From Corynebacterium sp. SCR221107 (GTDB lineage Bacteria > Actinomycetota > Actinomycetes > Mycobacteriales > Mycobacteriaceae): DNA of 64,000 bases. The translations under genes and the position numbers were made by a program. The notes under the pieces are model-generated. The model did no database searches. It had not been told where the DNA came from and was given only the letters and a program-made list of their open reading frames with translations. The DNA lies in the NCBI RefSeq assembly GCF_027886475.1, contig NZ_CP115670.1, positions 1,054,001 through 1,118,000 on the forward strand, given 5' to 3'. Below are positions 1 through 8,273 of the stretch, piece by piece. Position 1 is the stretch's first letter, and the number at the start of each line of letters is the position of its first letter.

Positions 1-1013
1 ATGCGCATGAAGGCCAGGGAGTCGCGGTGGTTTTTGTCCATTCCCGCCTGTACCTTGAAAACCACGCCGGAGAAGTCATCGCCGACTTCGCGGACTTCGT
101 CCATCGCGCTTGTCGACGTAGCCAGTGCCTTCTTATCCGAGCGTCTGCTTGCCGGTGCGGGAGCCAGCGCGCACAGGGTATCAAGGATTTGGTGTACGCC
201 GAAGTTGAGCATTGCGGAGGCAAAGATCAGTGGGGAGGTGGTGCACTCGAGGAACAATTCCTGATCGTGCAGCGCACCATCGGCCGCCAGCAGCTCGACC
301 TCTTCCGCCGCGGTCTCCCAGGCCGCACCTTCCTTGGCCCCAGCTGCCTCGGGATCGTAGTGTTCCTCCGGGGCGATGGTGGAGCCGCCGGCGGTGCGCA
401 GGAAGTGGATGTACTCCTCGGCCTCGCCGTCATTGTTGATACGGGCCAGCCCACGGAAGTCGCCCGCATCGCCGACAGGCCAAAACAGGGGCGTCGGCTG
501 CAATCCGATTTCGTTGACGATTTCGTCGACCAATTCCAACGGGGTGCGGCCTGGGCGGTCCCACTTGTTGATCACCGTAATGATCGGTAGGCCGCGGGCT
601 TTGCATACCCGAAATAGCTTGAGGGTCTGTGGCTCGAGGCCCTTGGCGGCGTCGATAAGCATGACGGCAGCGTCGACTGCTGTCAGCACACGGTAGGTGT
701 CCTCCGAGAAGTCGGCGTGGCCTGGGGTGTCAACGAGGTTGATCATGAACGGCTCGCCGGTGTGTCCCTCCGGTGCGTATTCAAACTGCAGCGCCGAGGA
801 AGCAATCGAAATGCCACGGTCTTTTTCCATTTCCATCCAGTCGGACACGGTAGCCTTGCGGCCGGCCTTGCCGTGAACCGCGCCAGCCTCAGAAATGACG
901 TGCGCATGCAGTGCCAACGCCTCGGTCAAGGTGGACTTACCGGCATCCGGGTGGGCGATGACGGCAAAGGTGCGACGACGGGCGGCTTCGGCGATGGTGG
1001 CTGCAGAACTCAT
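1..1013 (-). CDS. prfC: Peptide chain release factor 3 (RF3), 3'-truncated by window edge
   Basis: Translational GTPase that recycles RF1/RF2 from the ribosome after termination. Read on the minus strand from an ATG at 1013, the frame stays open to the window edge, giving about 337 N-terminal residues. Near the N-terminus it shows a P-loop of the form AHPDAGKSTL, then the switch/G3 motif DTPGHADF and the G4 motif NKWD, in the RF3 order. The C-terminal part lies outside the window. It sits 46 bp downstream of the SDR gene on the same strand. EF-G and LepA are less likely because the residues around the G motifs are RF3-like. Confidence 0.9.
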   Translation of the reverse strand, partial: MSSAATIAEAARRRTFAVIAHPDAGKSTLTEALALHAHVISEAGAVHGKAGRKATVSDWMEMEKDRGISIASSALQFEYAPEGHTGEPFMINLVDTPGHADFSEDTYRVLTAVDAAVMLIDAAKGLEPQTLKLFRVCKARGLPIITVINKWDRPGRTPLELVDEIVNEIGLQPTPLFWPVGDAGDFRGLARINNDGEAEEYIHFLRTAGGSTIAPEEHYDPEAAGAKEGAAWETAAEEVELLAADGALHDQELFLECTTSPLIFASAMLNFGVHQILDTLCALAPAPASRRSDKKALATSTSAMDEVREVGDDFSGVVFKVQAGMDKNHRDSLAFMR

Positions 1014-1059
1014 AGGGTTCAACCTTAGTGGCTGCGCAGCTTAAGGGCATAATTTGTGA

Positions 1060-1899
1060 TTACCACTCGAGCCCAAGCACCTTATTGGTTTCCTCCCAAT
1101 GGCGGACCTGCTTTCCGCGGGCCTGTGGATTGATGAAACCGAGGCGGCGCTTGTCGTTATAATAACGGCCCCGCTCCCAGGCGATGCCTGGGGTGCCATC
1201 GATGAAGTAGGCCAAGTTGGCACCTCCGGCATCGGCCTTAATCCCGAATACCGAACCGGCCAGAGGCGAGGAATAGAACCGGTGCATGAGCCCGCCGGCT
1301 TCGGCCGAGAAGTTGGTGGCGACCACGCCGGGATGGTAGGCAACAGGGGAAAGCTGGGGATAGCGGGCGGCGAGCTCTTGGATAAACAAGATGTTGGCGA
1401 GCTTGGCGGTGCCGTAGGCGCGGTTGCGTTCGAAGTCCTTGGACTGGCCAAAATTCTCGAAGTCCAGCCGTCCGTAGAGCCAGTTGGCTATGGATGAGGT
1501 TGCAACGACTTTTGCTTGAGAGGCCGTGAGGACGTCGATAAGCGCGTGCGTGAGCACGGTTGGGGCGAGGTGATTGACCTGGAAGGTTTTTTCATGACCG
1601 TCCACGGTGGTGACGGGGCCGTCGAAGATGCCTCCTGCGTTGTTGGCCAGGACGTCGATGCGATCGGTTGTGGAGCGGATCCACTCTGCCAAGGCGCGAA
1701 CCTGATCCAAGTGGGCGAAGTCCGCGAGGAAGTAGTCTGCGCCAACCTCGCGCGCGACCCGCCTTGTCTTTTCTTCATTGCGACCATGGATGAGGATGCG
1801 CCACGAGGGATGCGCCGAGCGCACAATATGTGCCGCTGCGGCGCCGATGCCGTCTGAGGCACCCGTGATAACGATGGTGTACGGCGAAGAGGTGCTCAT
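1060..1899 (-). CDS. Short-chain dehydrogenase/reductase (SDR) family oxidoreductase
   Basis: A 279-residue classical-type SDR. The nucleotide-binding motif TGASDGIG lies at residues 12-19, NNAG at 86-89, and a YxxxK catalytic pair (YGTAK) near residue 162. The region after the active site (HPGVVATNF) resembles the retinol-dehydrogenase/WW-domain oxidoreductase-like SDRs. The substrate cannot be deduced. The basic residue soon after the first beta-strand pair (HGRN) suggests NADP(H) preference, which is inference. It is upstream of prfC on the same strand; there is no obvious functional link. Confidence 0.85.
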   Translation of the reverse strand: MSTSSPYTIVITGASDGIGAAAAHIVRSAHPSWRILIHGRNEEKTRRVAREVGADYFLADFAHLDQVRALAEWIRSTTDRIDVLANNAGGIFDGPVTTVDGHEKTFQVNHLAPTVLTHALIDVLTASQAKVVATSSIANWLYGRLDFENFGQSKDFERNRAYGTAKLANILFIQELAARYPQLSPVAYHPGVVATNFSAEAGGLMHRFYSSPLAGSVFGIKADAGGANLAYFIDGTPGIAWERGRYYNDKRRLGFINPQARGKQVRHWEETNKVLGLEW

Positions 1900-1975
1900 G
1901 GCATCCGATTGTAATCGCAGAGTTCACAGGGTCGTACTTCCTACAACAACGCAATCGAGGTGGGCGCTCGGAGAA

Positions 1976-2626
1976 TTAGCGGGAATGGATGGTATTTTGC
2001 GCCTTGGTAAGGCCATCGGTGACTATCAGCAGCGCTGCCTTAGCGGCCAAGGCGATCATGGCGGTGAGGTCTTCTTCCGGTTGACCCAGGACGTAATCGG
2101 GGACCGCGGTGCCCTTGGGCGGTCGCCCGATTCCCATTCGCACGCGCACATAGTCTCGCGTGCCGAGGTGTTCGCTGATGGATTTCAAGCCATTGTGTCC
2201 GTTTTCGTTGCCACCCTTCTTGAGCCGTACCGTGCCTGCAGGTAGATCGAGCTCGTCGTGCAAGACGATGATCCGCTCGGCGGGAACATTCCACTTGCTC
2301 GCCACCGCGCCCACTGCCTCACCGGAAAGATTCATGAAGGTGGTCGAGCGCAGCACCATGATGGCCCCCTTCAAAGACGGGTCATTTCCGCCGTGGCCTT
2401 CCGCGCTTACCGGCAGGTCCATCCTTGCGCCCAGCGCGGGCATGCCGGATAGCTTTTCTAGGGTTTTTCCTGCCAGAAGCCTATCGACGCCTCGGTAGCC
2501 GACGTTGTGCCGCGTGAGGGCATACCTGCCTCCGGGGTTGCCTAATCCCACAATGAGCCATTCCACTGGCTGGTTTTTGACAAGGTCGGGGGCGAAGAGC
2601 TTTTTCACGGCGTCGAACACACTCAT
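1976..2626 (-). CDS. pth: Peptidyl-tRNA hydrolase, first copy
   Basis: Releases tRNA from peptidyl-tRNA dropped by ribosomes. The 216-residue protein keeps the bacterial Pth active site: GLGNPG with Asn30, His40 in TRHNVGY, the Asp in LHDELDLP, and NGHNGLKSI. The frame is open further upstream, but the ATG at 2626 is chosen because Pth homology starts soon after it. The N-terminus has about 20 residues before the first beta strand, and there is an extra segment around residues 65-85 (ARMDLPVSAEGHGG) absent from the second copy at 4947-5516. It is divergent from the nitronate monooxygenase, with only 15 bp between start codons. Confidence 0.9.
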   Translation of the reverse strand: MSVFDAVKKLFAPDLVKNQPVEWLIVGLGNPGGRYALTRHNVGYRGVDRLLAGKTLEKLSGMPALGARMDLPVSAEGHGGNDPSLKGAIMVLRSTTFMNLSGEAVGAVASKWNVPAERIIVLHDELDLPAGTVRLKKGGNENGHNGLKSISEHLGTRDYVRVRMGIGRPPKGTAVPDYVLGQPEEDLTAMIALAAKAALLIVTDGLTKAQNTIHSR

Positions 2627-2641
2627 GGCTTCCATCCTAAG

Positions 2642-3712
2642 ATGGCGGACATGATCATTGCAGCACCCATGGCCGGCGGCCCCAGCACGCCCGCTCTTGT
2701 CCGCGCTATTGCGCTTGAGGGGGCACACAAGGGATGCTTCGGCTTCTTGGCATCCGGAAACATCACCGCGGCCCAGTTGGCTTGCGACATTGCCGAAGTT
2801 GGCGATGTCGTTTTCGGGATCAACTTCTTTATGCCCCAGCACTTTGTGCCTAGCGCTGCGCAATTGGCGCAGGCTGCGGAGGCTGTCTTGCCCATAGTGA
2901 GTCAGTGCGCGCCTGCAGGCCAGCAGGTGGCTGTGTCTTCCGACTTTGCATTTCAACCAGCGGATTTAAGCAACCAATTTGAGGAAAAGTTCGCCGTGGC
3001 TGTGGACTCGCAGGCCACGGTGCTTTCGGCCAGCTTCGGGTGCTTCGACAAAGAACACCTCGATCGCATTCATGAGCATGGCAAGCAAGCATGGGTCAAT
3101 GTGACCTGTGTGTCCGAGGCTCTTGCCGCAATGAGGCACAGCGAGGGAAGCATCGACGCCCTCATCGTCCAAGGTCATGAGGCCGGAGGGCATCGGCTTT
3201 CGTGGGAGGTCGAGCAGTGCCCCAACAATACGCCAACTGCTCAGCTACTGGTAGAGGTTGCGGAGGCGTTGGCCGATGCCGGATTCGCTGGAACGAAGCT
3301 GGTCGCAGCAGGCGGGGTGCGCAACGGGCGCGGAATCCGCGCGCTCATTGATGCTGGTGCCAGTGCGGTGATGTGCGGCAGCGCGTTTTTGCTTGCCGAC
3401 GAAGCCGGGACGAATCCGGCCAATCGCCAGCTGCTGCGCGAGCACCGCAGTGCCGGGCTGTCCTCCGTATCTAGCCGCGGCTTTTCCGGGCGTGTTGCCA
3501 GAGGGCTTGCCACACCCGTCACCGAGCTGGCCAACCATGGGATGGACCATGTGAGCAAGGATGAGGACGACTTTGCGCCCGTGTATCCGTATTTGTCCCA
3601 GCTTACGAAGCTCATCCCCGGCGGCTATTGCCTCAGTGGCGATCCCGAAGGCATCTCGGCTGGCCCCGCTGGCTCCATCGTTGCCTCATTGATCGATGAA
3701 AGTGGTATTTGA
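2642..3712 (+). CDS. Nitronate monooxygenase (2-nitropropane dioxygenase family)
   Basis: FMN-dependent TIM-barrel enzyme of the NMO family, which oxidises alkyl nitronates such as propionate 3-nitronate. The 356-residue protein opens with IIAAPMAGGPSTP, the typical first strand with the flavin phosphate region, and carries QGHEAGGHR and later GGVRNGRGI and GASAVMCGSAFLL, the phosphate-binding end of the barrel. An alternative ATG lies at 2651, nine bases downstream. The last 27 bases overlap the convergent FAH-family gene. The true physiological substrate is unknown. Confidence 0.85.
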   Translation: MADMIIAAPMAGGPSTPALVRAIALEGAHKGCFGFLASGNITAAQLACDIAEVGDVVFGINFFMPQHFVPSAAQLAQAAEAVLPIVSQCAPAGQQVAVSSDFAFQPADLSNQFEEKFAVAVDSQATVLSASFGCFDKEHLDRIHEHGKQAWVNVTCVSEALAAMRHSEGSIDALIVQGHEAGGHRLSWEVEQCPNNTPTAQLLVEVAEALADAGFAGTKLVAAGGVRNGRGIRALIDAGASAVMCGSAFLLADEAGTNPANRQLLREHRSAGLSSVSSRGFSGRVARGLATPVTELANHGMDHVSKDEDDFAPVYPYLSQLTKLIPGGYCLSGDPEGISAGPAGSIVASLIDESGI

Positions 3713-4573
3713 GATCGCGCCGAGGCCATCGATTGCACAGGTCACAGTTTCCCCGTTGCGGATATAGCGGGCGGGAGTGCGGGCGTGGCCTACCCCCTCT
3801 GGGGTGCCGGTAGCGATCACATCACCGGGTGAGAGGGGATAGATTTGCGAAATGAAGCTGATCAAGGTCTCGCAGTCGAAGATGAGATCGTCGGTTGTCC
3901 CGTCTTGGAATATTTCCTCTCCCCACCTAGCGGTGATACGGGGTCCTGGCTGCCACTGCTCAGCGGTGGTGATCCAAGGACCAAAGCCTGCGGTCTGGTA
4001 GTAGCTTTTGCCCTGGTGAAACTGCAGGGTGCGGGTCTGCCAGTCGCGTAGCGTGTAGTCGTTGATGACGCTGTATCCAAAGATGTGCTCGGCGGCCTGG
4101 TCGCGGCTGATGCGATGGGCGCGTTTGCCCACGATCACCGCCAATTCTGATTCTGCATCCAGGGCGCCCGCAGCCTCAAGCGGAATGTGGACATCGTCGT
4201 ATGGCCCGGTAAGGGCCTCCGGATATTTGATGAACAGTGTAGGGACCTCGGGTAGCTTGCGCCCCATCTCCAGGATGTGGCGGGCATAATTGAGACCTAC
4301 GCAGATGATCTTTCCTGGTCGCGGGATGACTGGGCCAAGATCGGACAGGCGAAAGCTCACCTCCTTACCCAGCTGAAGACTGTCGTGGCCGCCGACGCTG
4401 GCACAGAAGGAAATGACCTCGCCTGCATCCGAGTGTTCAAGTAATCGGCCTCGCAGCTCTAATTCGGCCAGGTTGCCTCCTTTCCGCGAAAGGGCAGCGA
4501 GTTCCTCTGCGCGAGGGTCGGTGACTGCGAGGGCGCGAAGGCCTTCGGGGGTGCGTAGGGTGGCGATCTGCAT
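3686..4573 (-). CDS. Fumarylacetoacetate hydrolase (FAH) family protein
   Basis: A 295-residue protein with the FAH C-terminal catalytic fold. KIICVGLNYARH starts the domain at about residue 88; metal ligands of the ExE...D type are visible in DAESELAVIVG, with Asp in NDYTLRDWQ; GDVIATGTPEGVGHAR is the family's closing signature. Relatives include 2-hydroxyhepta-2,4-diene-1,7-dioate isomerases, acylpyruvases and oxaloacetate decarboxylases; the substrate here is not determinable. A GAGGAG ribosome-binding site precedes the ATG. A DtxR-like 19-bp site lies 16 bp upstream of the start, in the divergent gap to the Cys-rich gene. Confidence 0.85.
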   Translation of the reverse strand: MQIATLRTPEGLRALAVTDPRAEELAALSRKGGNLAELELRGRLLEHSDAGEVISFCASVGGHDSLQLGKEVSFRLSDLGPVIPRPGKIICVGLNYARHILEMGRKLPEVPTLFIKYPEALTGPYDDVHIPLEAAGALDAESELAVIVGKRAHRISRDQAAEHIFGYSVINDYTLRDWQTRTLQFHQGKSYYQTAGFGPWITTAEQWQPGPRITARWGEEIFQDGTTDDLIFDCETLISFISQIYPLSPGDVIATGTPEGVGHARTPARYIRNGETVTCAIDGLGAISNTTFIDQ

Positions 4574-4588
4574 TAGGGTCTCCTCATT

Positions 4589-4607
4589 TTAGGTTAGCGT
4601 GTGCTAA
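4589..4607. promoter_or_regulatory. Candidate DtxR (iron) box
   Basis: The 19 bases match the corynebacterial DtxR consensus TWAGGTTAGSCTAACCTWA at 15 of 19 positions by eye: the left half-site is perfect, and the mismatches are positions 11, 13, 14 and 15. It lies in the short divergent gap between the FAH-family gene and the Cys-rich gene, so DtxR with Fe(II) could repress either. It covers the alternative GTG at 4601 of the Cys-rich gene, arguing for the later start. Confidence 0.5.
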
Positions 4608-4618
4608 GTTTACTACCC

Positions 4619-4966
4619 GTGGGTAAAAAGCATCGTCGCATTGATTCGTGGGCATACGCCCGGGGTGAAATCACCTGGGAGCAGTTGTGTGCTCAGTGTC
4701 TTGATAACGAGTGCGAGGAGCCCATTGGGGCGCCTACCCCGACACCTGCCAACTGGGGCCACAAGTCCCGGTCCGCTTCCGGCGACAAGAAGCTGAATAA
4801 AGTTCGCCGGGCGATTGAATGCGGTCCGAAGAAGGGAAAGTGTTGCCAGGATCGACCGCGCTGCACAACTTGTCCCACCGTGGTGCACCGGCTCAAGAAG
4901 CAAGATGCGCTCGCACTCGATGATCAAGCCTTAAGGGTGGCTTTGGTCAACGCTCGAAAGTGGTAA
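4619..4966 (+). CDS. Small Cys-rich conserved protein of unknown function
   Basis: I do not recognise this family. The 115-residue product is basic and hydrophilic, without signal peptide or membrane segment. It has six cysteines in two groups: CAQCLDNEC near residues 25-33 and C...CC...CTTC near 68-84, a spacing that could bind a metal ion or cluster (inference). The GTG at 4619 is preferred because the upstream GTG at 4601 falls inside the DtxR-like box. Its last 20 bases overlap the convergent pth gene. Position next to the candidate iron box suggests an iron-linked role. Confidence 0.7.
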   Translation: MGKKHRRIDSWAYARGEITWEQLCAQCLDNECEEPIGAPTPTPANWGHKSRSASGDKKLNKVRRAIECGPKKGKCCQDRPRCTTCPTVVHRLKKQDALALDDQALRVALVNARKW

Positions 4967-5516
4967 CGAAACGTTCCACCTCGTCGGCCATGTCGGCGCA
5001 GATGATAGGCAATTCCTGGGCCTCTGACTTGCTAAACGGCTTCAAGACGAAGCTGGAAACGTCCATCCGTCCCGGTGGCCTGCCGATACCAATGCTTGCC
5101 CGGACGTAGTCTTTGGCTCCCAACGACTTCGTAATGGAGCGCAACCCATTGTGACCGTGATCGCCGCCCGTGGTGGCGATTTTTATCTTTCCAAAGTCCA
5201 ACTCGAGGTCGTCGAAAAGCACAATGACCTTAGTGGGTGGGATCTTGAAGAAATCTGCCAGCTGGCGCACCGGGGCGCCGGAAAGGTTCATATAACAACG
5301 AAGCTGGGCCATGACTACCTTGGCATCGCCCAGTCGGGTCTCGGCGATCAGGGTATTGGACTTTTTGTGCGCGCTGAGGCTTGCGGGCATCGGTCGGGCA
5401 TGAGAAAGCAGTTCGTGCAGCGCCATGACTCCCGCATTGTGGCGGGTTCGTTCGTAATTGGGGCCCGGGTTTCCGAGACCGACGATAAGGAAAGGTTCTT
5501 GGCTCACGTCGAACAT
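4947..5516 (-). CDS. pth: Peptidyl-tRNA hydrolase, second copy
   Basis: A 189-residue Pth, the usual bacterial length, with Asn16 in GLGNPGPN, His26 in TRHNAGV, an Asp in LFDDLELD and the GHNGLRSI motif, so it is catalytically complete. It follows rplY in the same direction, the common ctc-pth arrangement, but a strong terminator hairpin lies between them. On the minus strand TACAAT overlaps the ATG at 5516, and an in-frame GTG at 5507 sits at about the transcription start expected from that -10 element, so translation may be leaderless from the GTG. Confidence 0.9.
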   Translation of the reverse strand: MFDVSQEPFLIVGLGNPGPNYERTRHNAGVMALHELLSHARPMPASLSAHKKSNTLIAETRLGDAKVVMAQLRCYMNLSGAPVRQLADFFKIPPTKVIVLFDDLELDFGKIKIATTGGDHGHNGLRSITKSLGAKDYVRASIGIGRPPGRMDVSSFVLKPFSKSEAQELPIICADMADEVERFVTTFER

Positions 5517-5584
5517 TGTAGTTGGAGGTGAGAACCGACCACTTGTCCAGCGGTAGCGCGCAGGTGCTGACGGTGGAAACGAGA

Positions 5585-5617
5585 AAACCTCGGGCACACA
5601 ACGGGTGCCCGAGGTTT
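5585..5617 (-). terminator. Rho-independent terminator after rplY
   Basis: A 13-bp perfect stem (AAACCTCGGGCAC with its complement) and 7-base loop, followed on the minus strand by TTTTCTCGTTTCC. It lies between the rplY stop and the second pth gene and should end most rplY transcripts. Confidence 0.8.
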
Positions 5618-5668
5618 AATTCAAGACGAGTGTCTTCCTAGCGCAGGTTGCGCGCTAAGGAGAGGTTG

Positions 5669-6268
5669 TTACTCGGCAGCGCCCTCGGCGTCGCTGGCCT
5701 CCTCGGAAGCCTCTTCTTCCTCGGCCTCGATACGCTCGATGGAGGCGATGACGGTCTCGCCATCGGTGACCAGGGTAACGCCCTCTGGCAGGACCAGCTC
5801 AGAAGCGTACACGCGAGCCTCTTCCTCCAGACCCTCAACGGAGTGGGTGATGCGCTCAGGGATGTTGAGGACGTCAGCCTCAACCAGGACGTGGTCGATG
5901 TCCTGAACCAGCATGCCGGAAACCGGGGCGCCCTCGAGAGTGACCGGAACCTCGACCTCAACCTTCTCGCCACGCTTGATGGCGAGCAGGTCGACGTGGT
6001 CGGCGTTGAGGGTGAGCACATTCTGGTCGACGTGCTTGACCATGGTCAGGTGCTTGTCGCCCTCAATGTCGAGCTCGAGAACAGCGTTGGAACCGTGAGC
6101 GCGCAGCAGCGCGTGCAGCTCGAGGATGGAAACGGTGAAGTGGATCGGCGCCTCAACGTCCAGGCCATAGATGACACCCGGAACCTGGCCGGCGCGACGT
6201 GCGCGGCGGGCAGCGCCCTTACCGAACTCGGTACGTGGGGAAGCGGCGATAGTTGGGTAGGAAGCCAT
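5669..6268 (-). CDS. rplY: 50S ribosomal protein L25 / Ctc family
   Basis: A 199-residue long-form L25 (TL5/Ctc type) that binds 5S rRNA. The N-terminal L25 domain (about residues 1-95) starts with ...RTEFGKGAARRARRAGQVPGV, and a C-terminal TL5 beta domain follows (about 96-185). It ends in a very acidic tail rich in Glu and Ala, common in actinobacterial versions. An AAGGAG ribosome-binding site precedes the ATG. The long leader holds a strong hairpin (6325-6366). Confidence 0.93.
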   Translation of the reverse strand: MASYPTIAASPRTEFGKGAARRARRAGQVPGVIYGLDVEAPIHFTVSILELHALLRAHGSNAVLELDIEGDKHLTMVKHVDQNVLTLNADHVDLLAIKRGEKVEVEVPVTLEGAPVSGMLVQDIDHVLVEADVLNIPERITHSVEGLEEEARVYASELVLPEGVTLVTDGETVIASIERIEAEEEEASEEASDAEGAAE

Positions 6269-6324
6269 AAGCTTGGTACTCCTTGTTGTAGAAATTGTTG
6301 TTTTCGGCCGCAGAAAACAACAAA

Positions 6325-6366
6325 GCCTGCGACCGACTCGAGTGTCTTGGTCGAGTCTTCGCAGGC
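6325..6366 (-). promoter_or_regulatory. Strong hairpin in the rplY leader, possible attenuator
   Basis: Two stacked helices: GCCTGCGA with TCGCAGGC, and inside them GACTCGA with TCGAGTC, closed by a 9-base loop. On the minus strand it is followed by TTTGTTGTTTTC, so it could act as an intrinsic terminator. Because it lies downstream of the predicted rplY promoter and about 57 nt before the start codon, it may control rplY; alternatively it ends the methyltransferase transcript. Confidence 0.6.
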
Positions 6367-6446
6367 ATGAAAGCTTGAGAGATCACATCGCGTCGATAAC
6401 GGCTCTAGAAAACCAAGTTTCCTATTGCCCTCGCCGAGACCCAACC

Positions 6447-6475
6447 ACGATAGCACGGGCCGGGCGAGCGAACAA
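6447..6475 (-). promoter_or_regulatory. Predicted sigma-70-type promoter for rplY
   Basis: On the minus strand TTGTTC (-35) and TATCGT (-10) are separated by 17 bp. Transcription would start near 6440, giving a leader of about 170 nt that includes the hairpin at 6325-6366. Confidence 0.5.
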
Positions 6476-6516
6476 AACTCTGAAAAGCGCATGAATGGGC
6501 CCTGCGCACTATGGCT

Positions 6517-7302
6517 TTAAGACGAGGCGATGGCGCTGATGATGACGAACCCAGCATAGGAGGAAATTGTGCCGTCGGGGTTAGTGTTTTCCTCCAAATG
6601 CTGGCGCAGCGCATCCTTGAGGGCTTGTCTGCGCACCGCATCCGAACGATTGAAGGAAAAAGTATGAATCGGGGAACCGTGGAGGTAGAAGTTCATTCCT
6701 GCCGCGACTGATTCGAACTCCCATGGAATCTCGTGTTCGGTGATTTCAATATTGCGAAACCTCGATCCTAGGCGCGCCTGCGCTACGCCGGGTTGTGCCC
6801 AGCGCATGTGTGGCGGAAGTATGGGAACGTCCCGAAAGCACGCCTCCATGCGCAGGGTCATTTCCGCAAAGAATCCGCGGTGGTCCCACGCGGTCATCAC
6901 TAGGGGAGCCCCCGGGCGTAGCAGCCGTGCCCATTCGTCGCCGACCGCGTCATTGGTGCAGATAAAGGAGCCAAAGTTGCTGGCGATGGCATCGAAGCTC
7001 TCGTCGGCCAAGCCGGTGTCTTCCGCAAAAGCTCTCATCCACGTAGCCTTCGGGCAGAATCTTTGTCCGACGTCAATCATCGCTTGGACGGGCTCCAGTG
7101 CGGTGACATCGTAGCCGTTGGCGATCAACTGGCGTGTTAGGTGCCCATGTCCGGCGCCGATGTCGAGGACTGTGGCACCCACTCGTCCCTTCAGGCTCTC
7201 CTGCAGCGAAGTGATCAGTGGTGCAATGGCGGGAGAGACCCGTTCGGCTAGGGGTGCGTAGTCACTGCTAGCCCAGATTTGTTCTGTGATCGTGGTGACC
7301 AT
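6517..7302 (-). CDS. Class I SAM-dependent methyltransferase
   Basis: A 261-residue protein with the Rossmann-type SAM-binding core: motif I is VLDIGAGHGHLTRQL near residues 44-58, followed by an acidic loop (ALEP) and motif IV-like FDAIASNFG. It resembles the UbiE/Methyltransf_11 group. The substrate is unknown. It begins 4 bp after the stop of the AlkD gene, so the two are probably translationally coupled. Confidence 0.8.
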   Translation of the reverse strand: MVTTITEQIWASSDYAPLAERVSPAIAPLITSLQESLKGRVGATVLDIGAGHGHLTRQLIANGYDVTALEPVQAMIDVGQRFCPKATWMRAFAEDTGLADESFDAIASNFGSFICTNDAVGDEWARLLRPGAPLVMTAWDHRGFFAEMTLRMEACFRDVPILPPHMRWAQPGVAQARLGSRFRNIEITEHEIPWEFESVAAGMNFYLHGSPIHTFSFNRSDAVRRQALKDALRQHLEENTNPDGTISSYAGFVIISAIASS

Positions 7303-7306
7303 GGTC

Positions 7307-7951
7307 TCATTCTAAAGTGAAATGCTTTGTCGCTTCGCGGATTGACAGATGTGATAATTCATCGCGGTGTAACAGTATGAAACGGCGTACCCAATCCTCA
7401 TTGCTGCGTGCGTAATCTCGCAACGCCCAGCCGATGGCTTTGTTGAGGAAAAACTCACTGGTGCCTGTGGCCGACAGAATCAGTTCCGCCAAGAGTGCTT
7501 CGTCAGTCTTGTCCTTGAAGCCGAGCTGGTGGATGATGCTGACGCGACGCAACCATAGGTTGTCGGTGGCTGCCCAGGCGCGCATATCGTTGGCCTTGGC
7601 CCGGGCGCCCACGGGCCTAGCCAGGCTGTCGACGCTATCCCACCACGAGTGGGTGGTCACCAGTTGAGCCAGCCACATCAGATCCAGGTCGCCTTTGAAT
7701 GCGCGCAGCAGATCGCAGGCAACGTAGTGAAACTCCCGCTCCTGTTGCTCCCACAGCTCATCGACTATCTCATAAATCGTCGAGCTGGGTTGGGTCTTCC
7801 ATGCCATGATGAGCTCTTTGGTGGCCGCGCGGCGTTCGGAAGTTTTGACTCCAAGAAAGGAAAACTGCTCCCTCATATAGGCCCGCATCCCTATTGCATT
7901 GTCTTGGTTTGCATAAGGGGCCAAGACCTCCCGCACACGTTGCGCATACAT
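7307..7951 (-). CDS. DNA alkylation repair protein, AlkD family
   Basis: HEAT-repeat DNA glycosylase that excises N3- and N7-alkylated purines in Bacillus AlkD. The 214-residue protein keeps the three catalytic-cleft residues: Trp104 and Asp108 in HSWWDSVDSLA, and Trp175 in KAIGWALRDYAR, corresponding to Trp109, Asp113 and Trp187 of B. cereus AlkD. The length is slightly short for the family. It is first gene of a two-gene operon with the methyltransferase. Confidence 0.85.
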   Translation of the reverse strand: MYAQRVREVLAPYANQDNAIGMRAYMREQFSFLGVKTSERRAATKELIMAWKTQPSSTIYEIVDELWEQQEREFHYVACDLLRAFKGDLDLMWLAQLVTTHSWWDSVDSLARPVGARAKANDMRAWAATDNLWLRRVSIIHQLGFKDKTDEALLAELILSATGTSEFFLNKAIGWALRDYARSNEDWVRRFILLHRDELSHLSIREATKHFTLE

Positions 7952-8273
7952 GATGTGATGCTAACACCGCGAAAAGATCTGCAGTTTTCCTTAATTTGTG
8001 TGCCACTGTGTGGCTGTGAGACCGTAATTGTGTAGTCGTTCACCGTCTAGCCAACGAGCAGAGCCTACGCGTTAGTGGAGCTTGCTCGTCCCGTGGCACA
8101 GCGTCTTGTGCCCATGGTCCCCAATCGAAGGGATGCGGCCATGGTTGATGGAGGGAAGGCGGCAGCTGGTAGTGCCTAGAAATGAGTAAGGGCAGGACCC
8201 AAGGTGATGAGGGTTTCCGGCGCACCAACATTCAACCCTGTGCCGCCGGTGGGGCTGTCAAAAGAACACGGAA
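7952..8273. other. Intergenic region, no gene seen
   Basis: Between the alkD start and the mctC terminator. It should hold the alkD promoter. Short open frames here lack ribosome-binding sites and coding-like third positions; I see no RNA gene or repeat. Confidence 0.5.
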
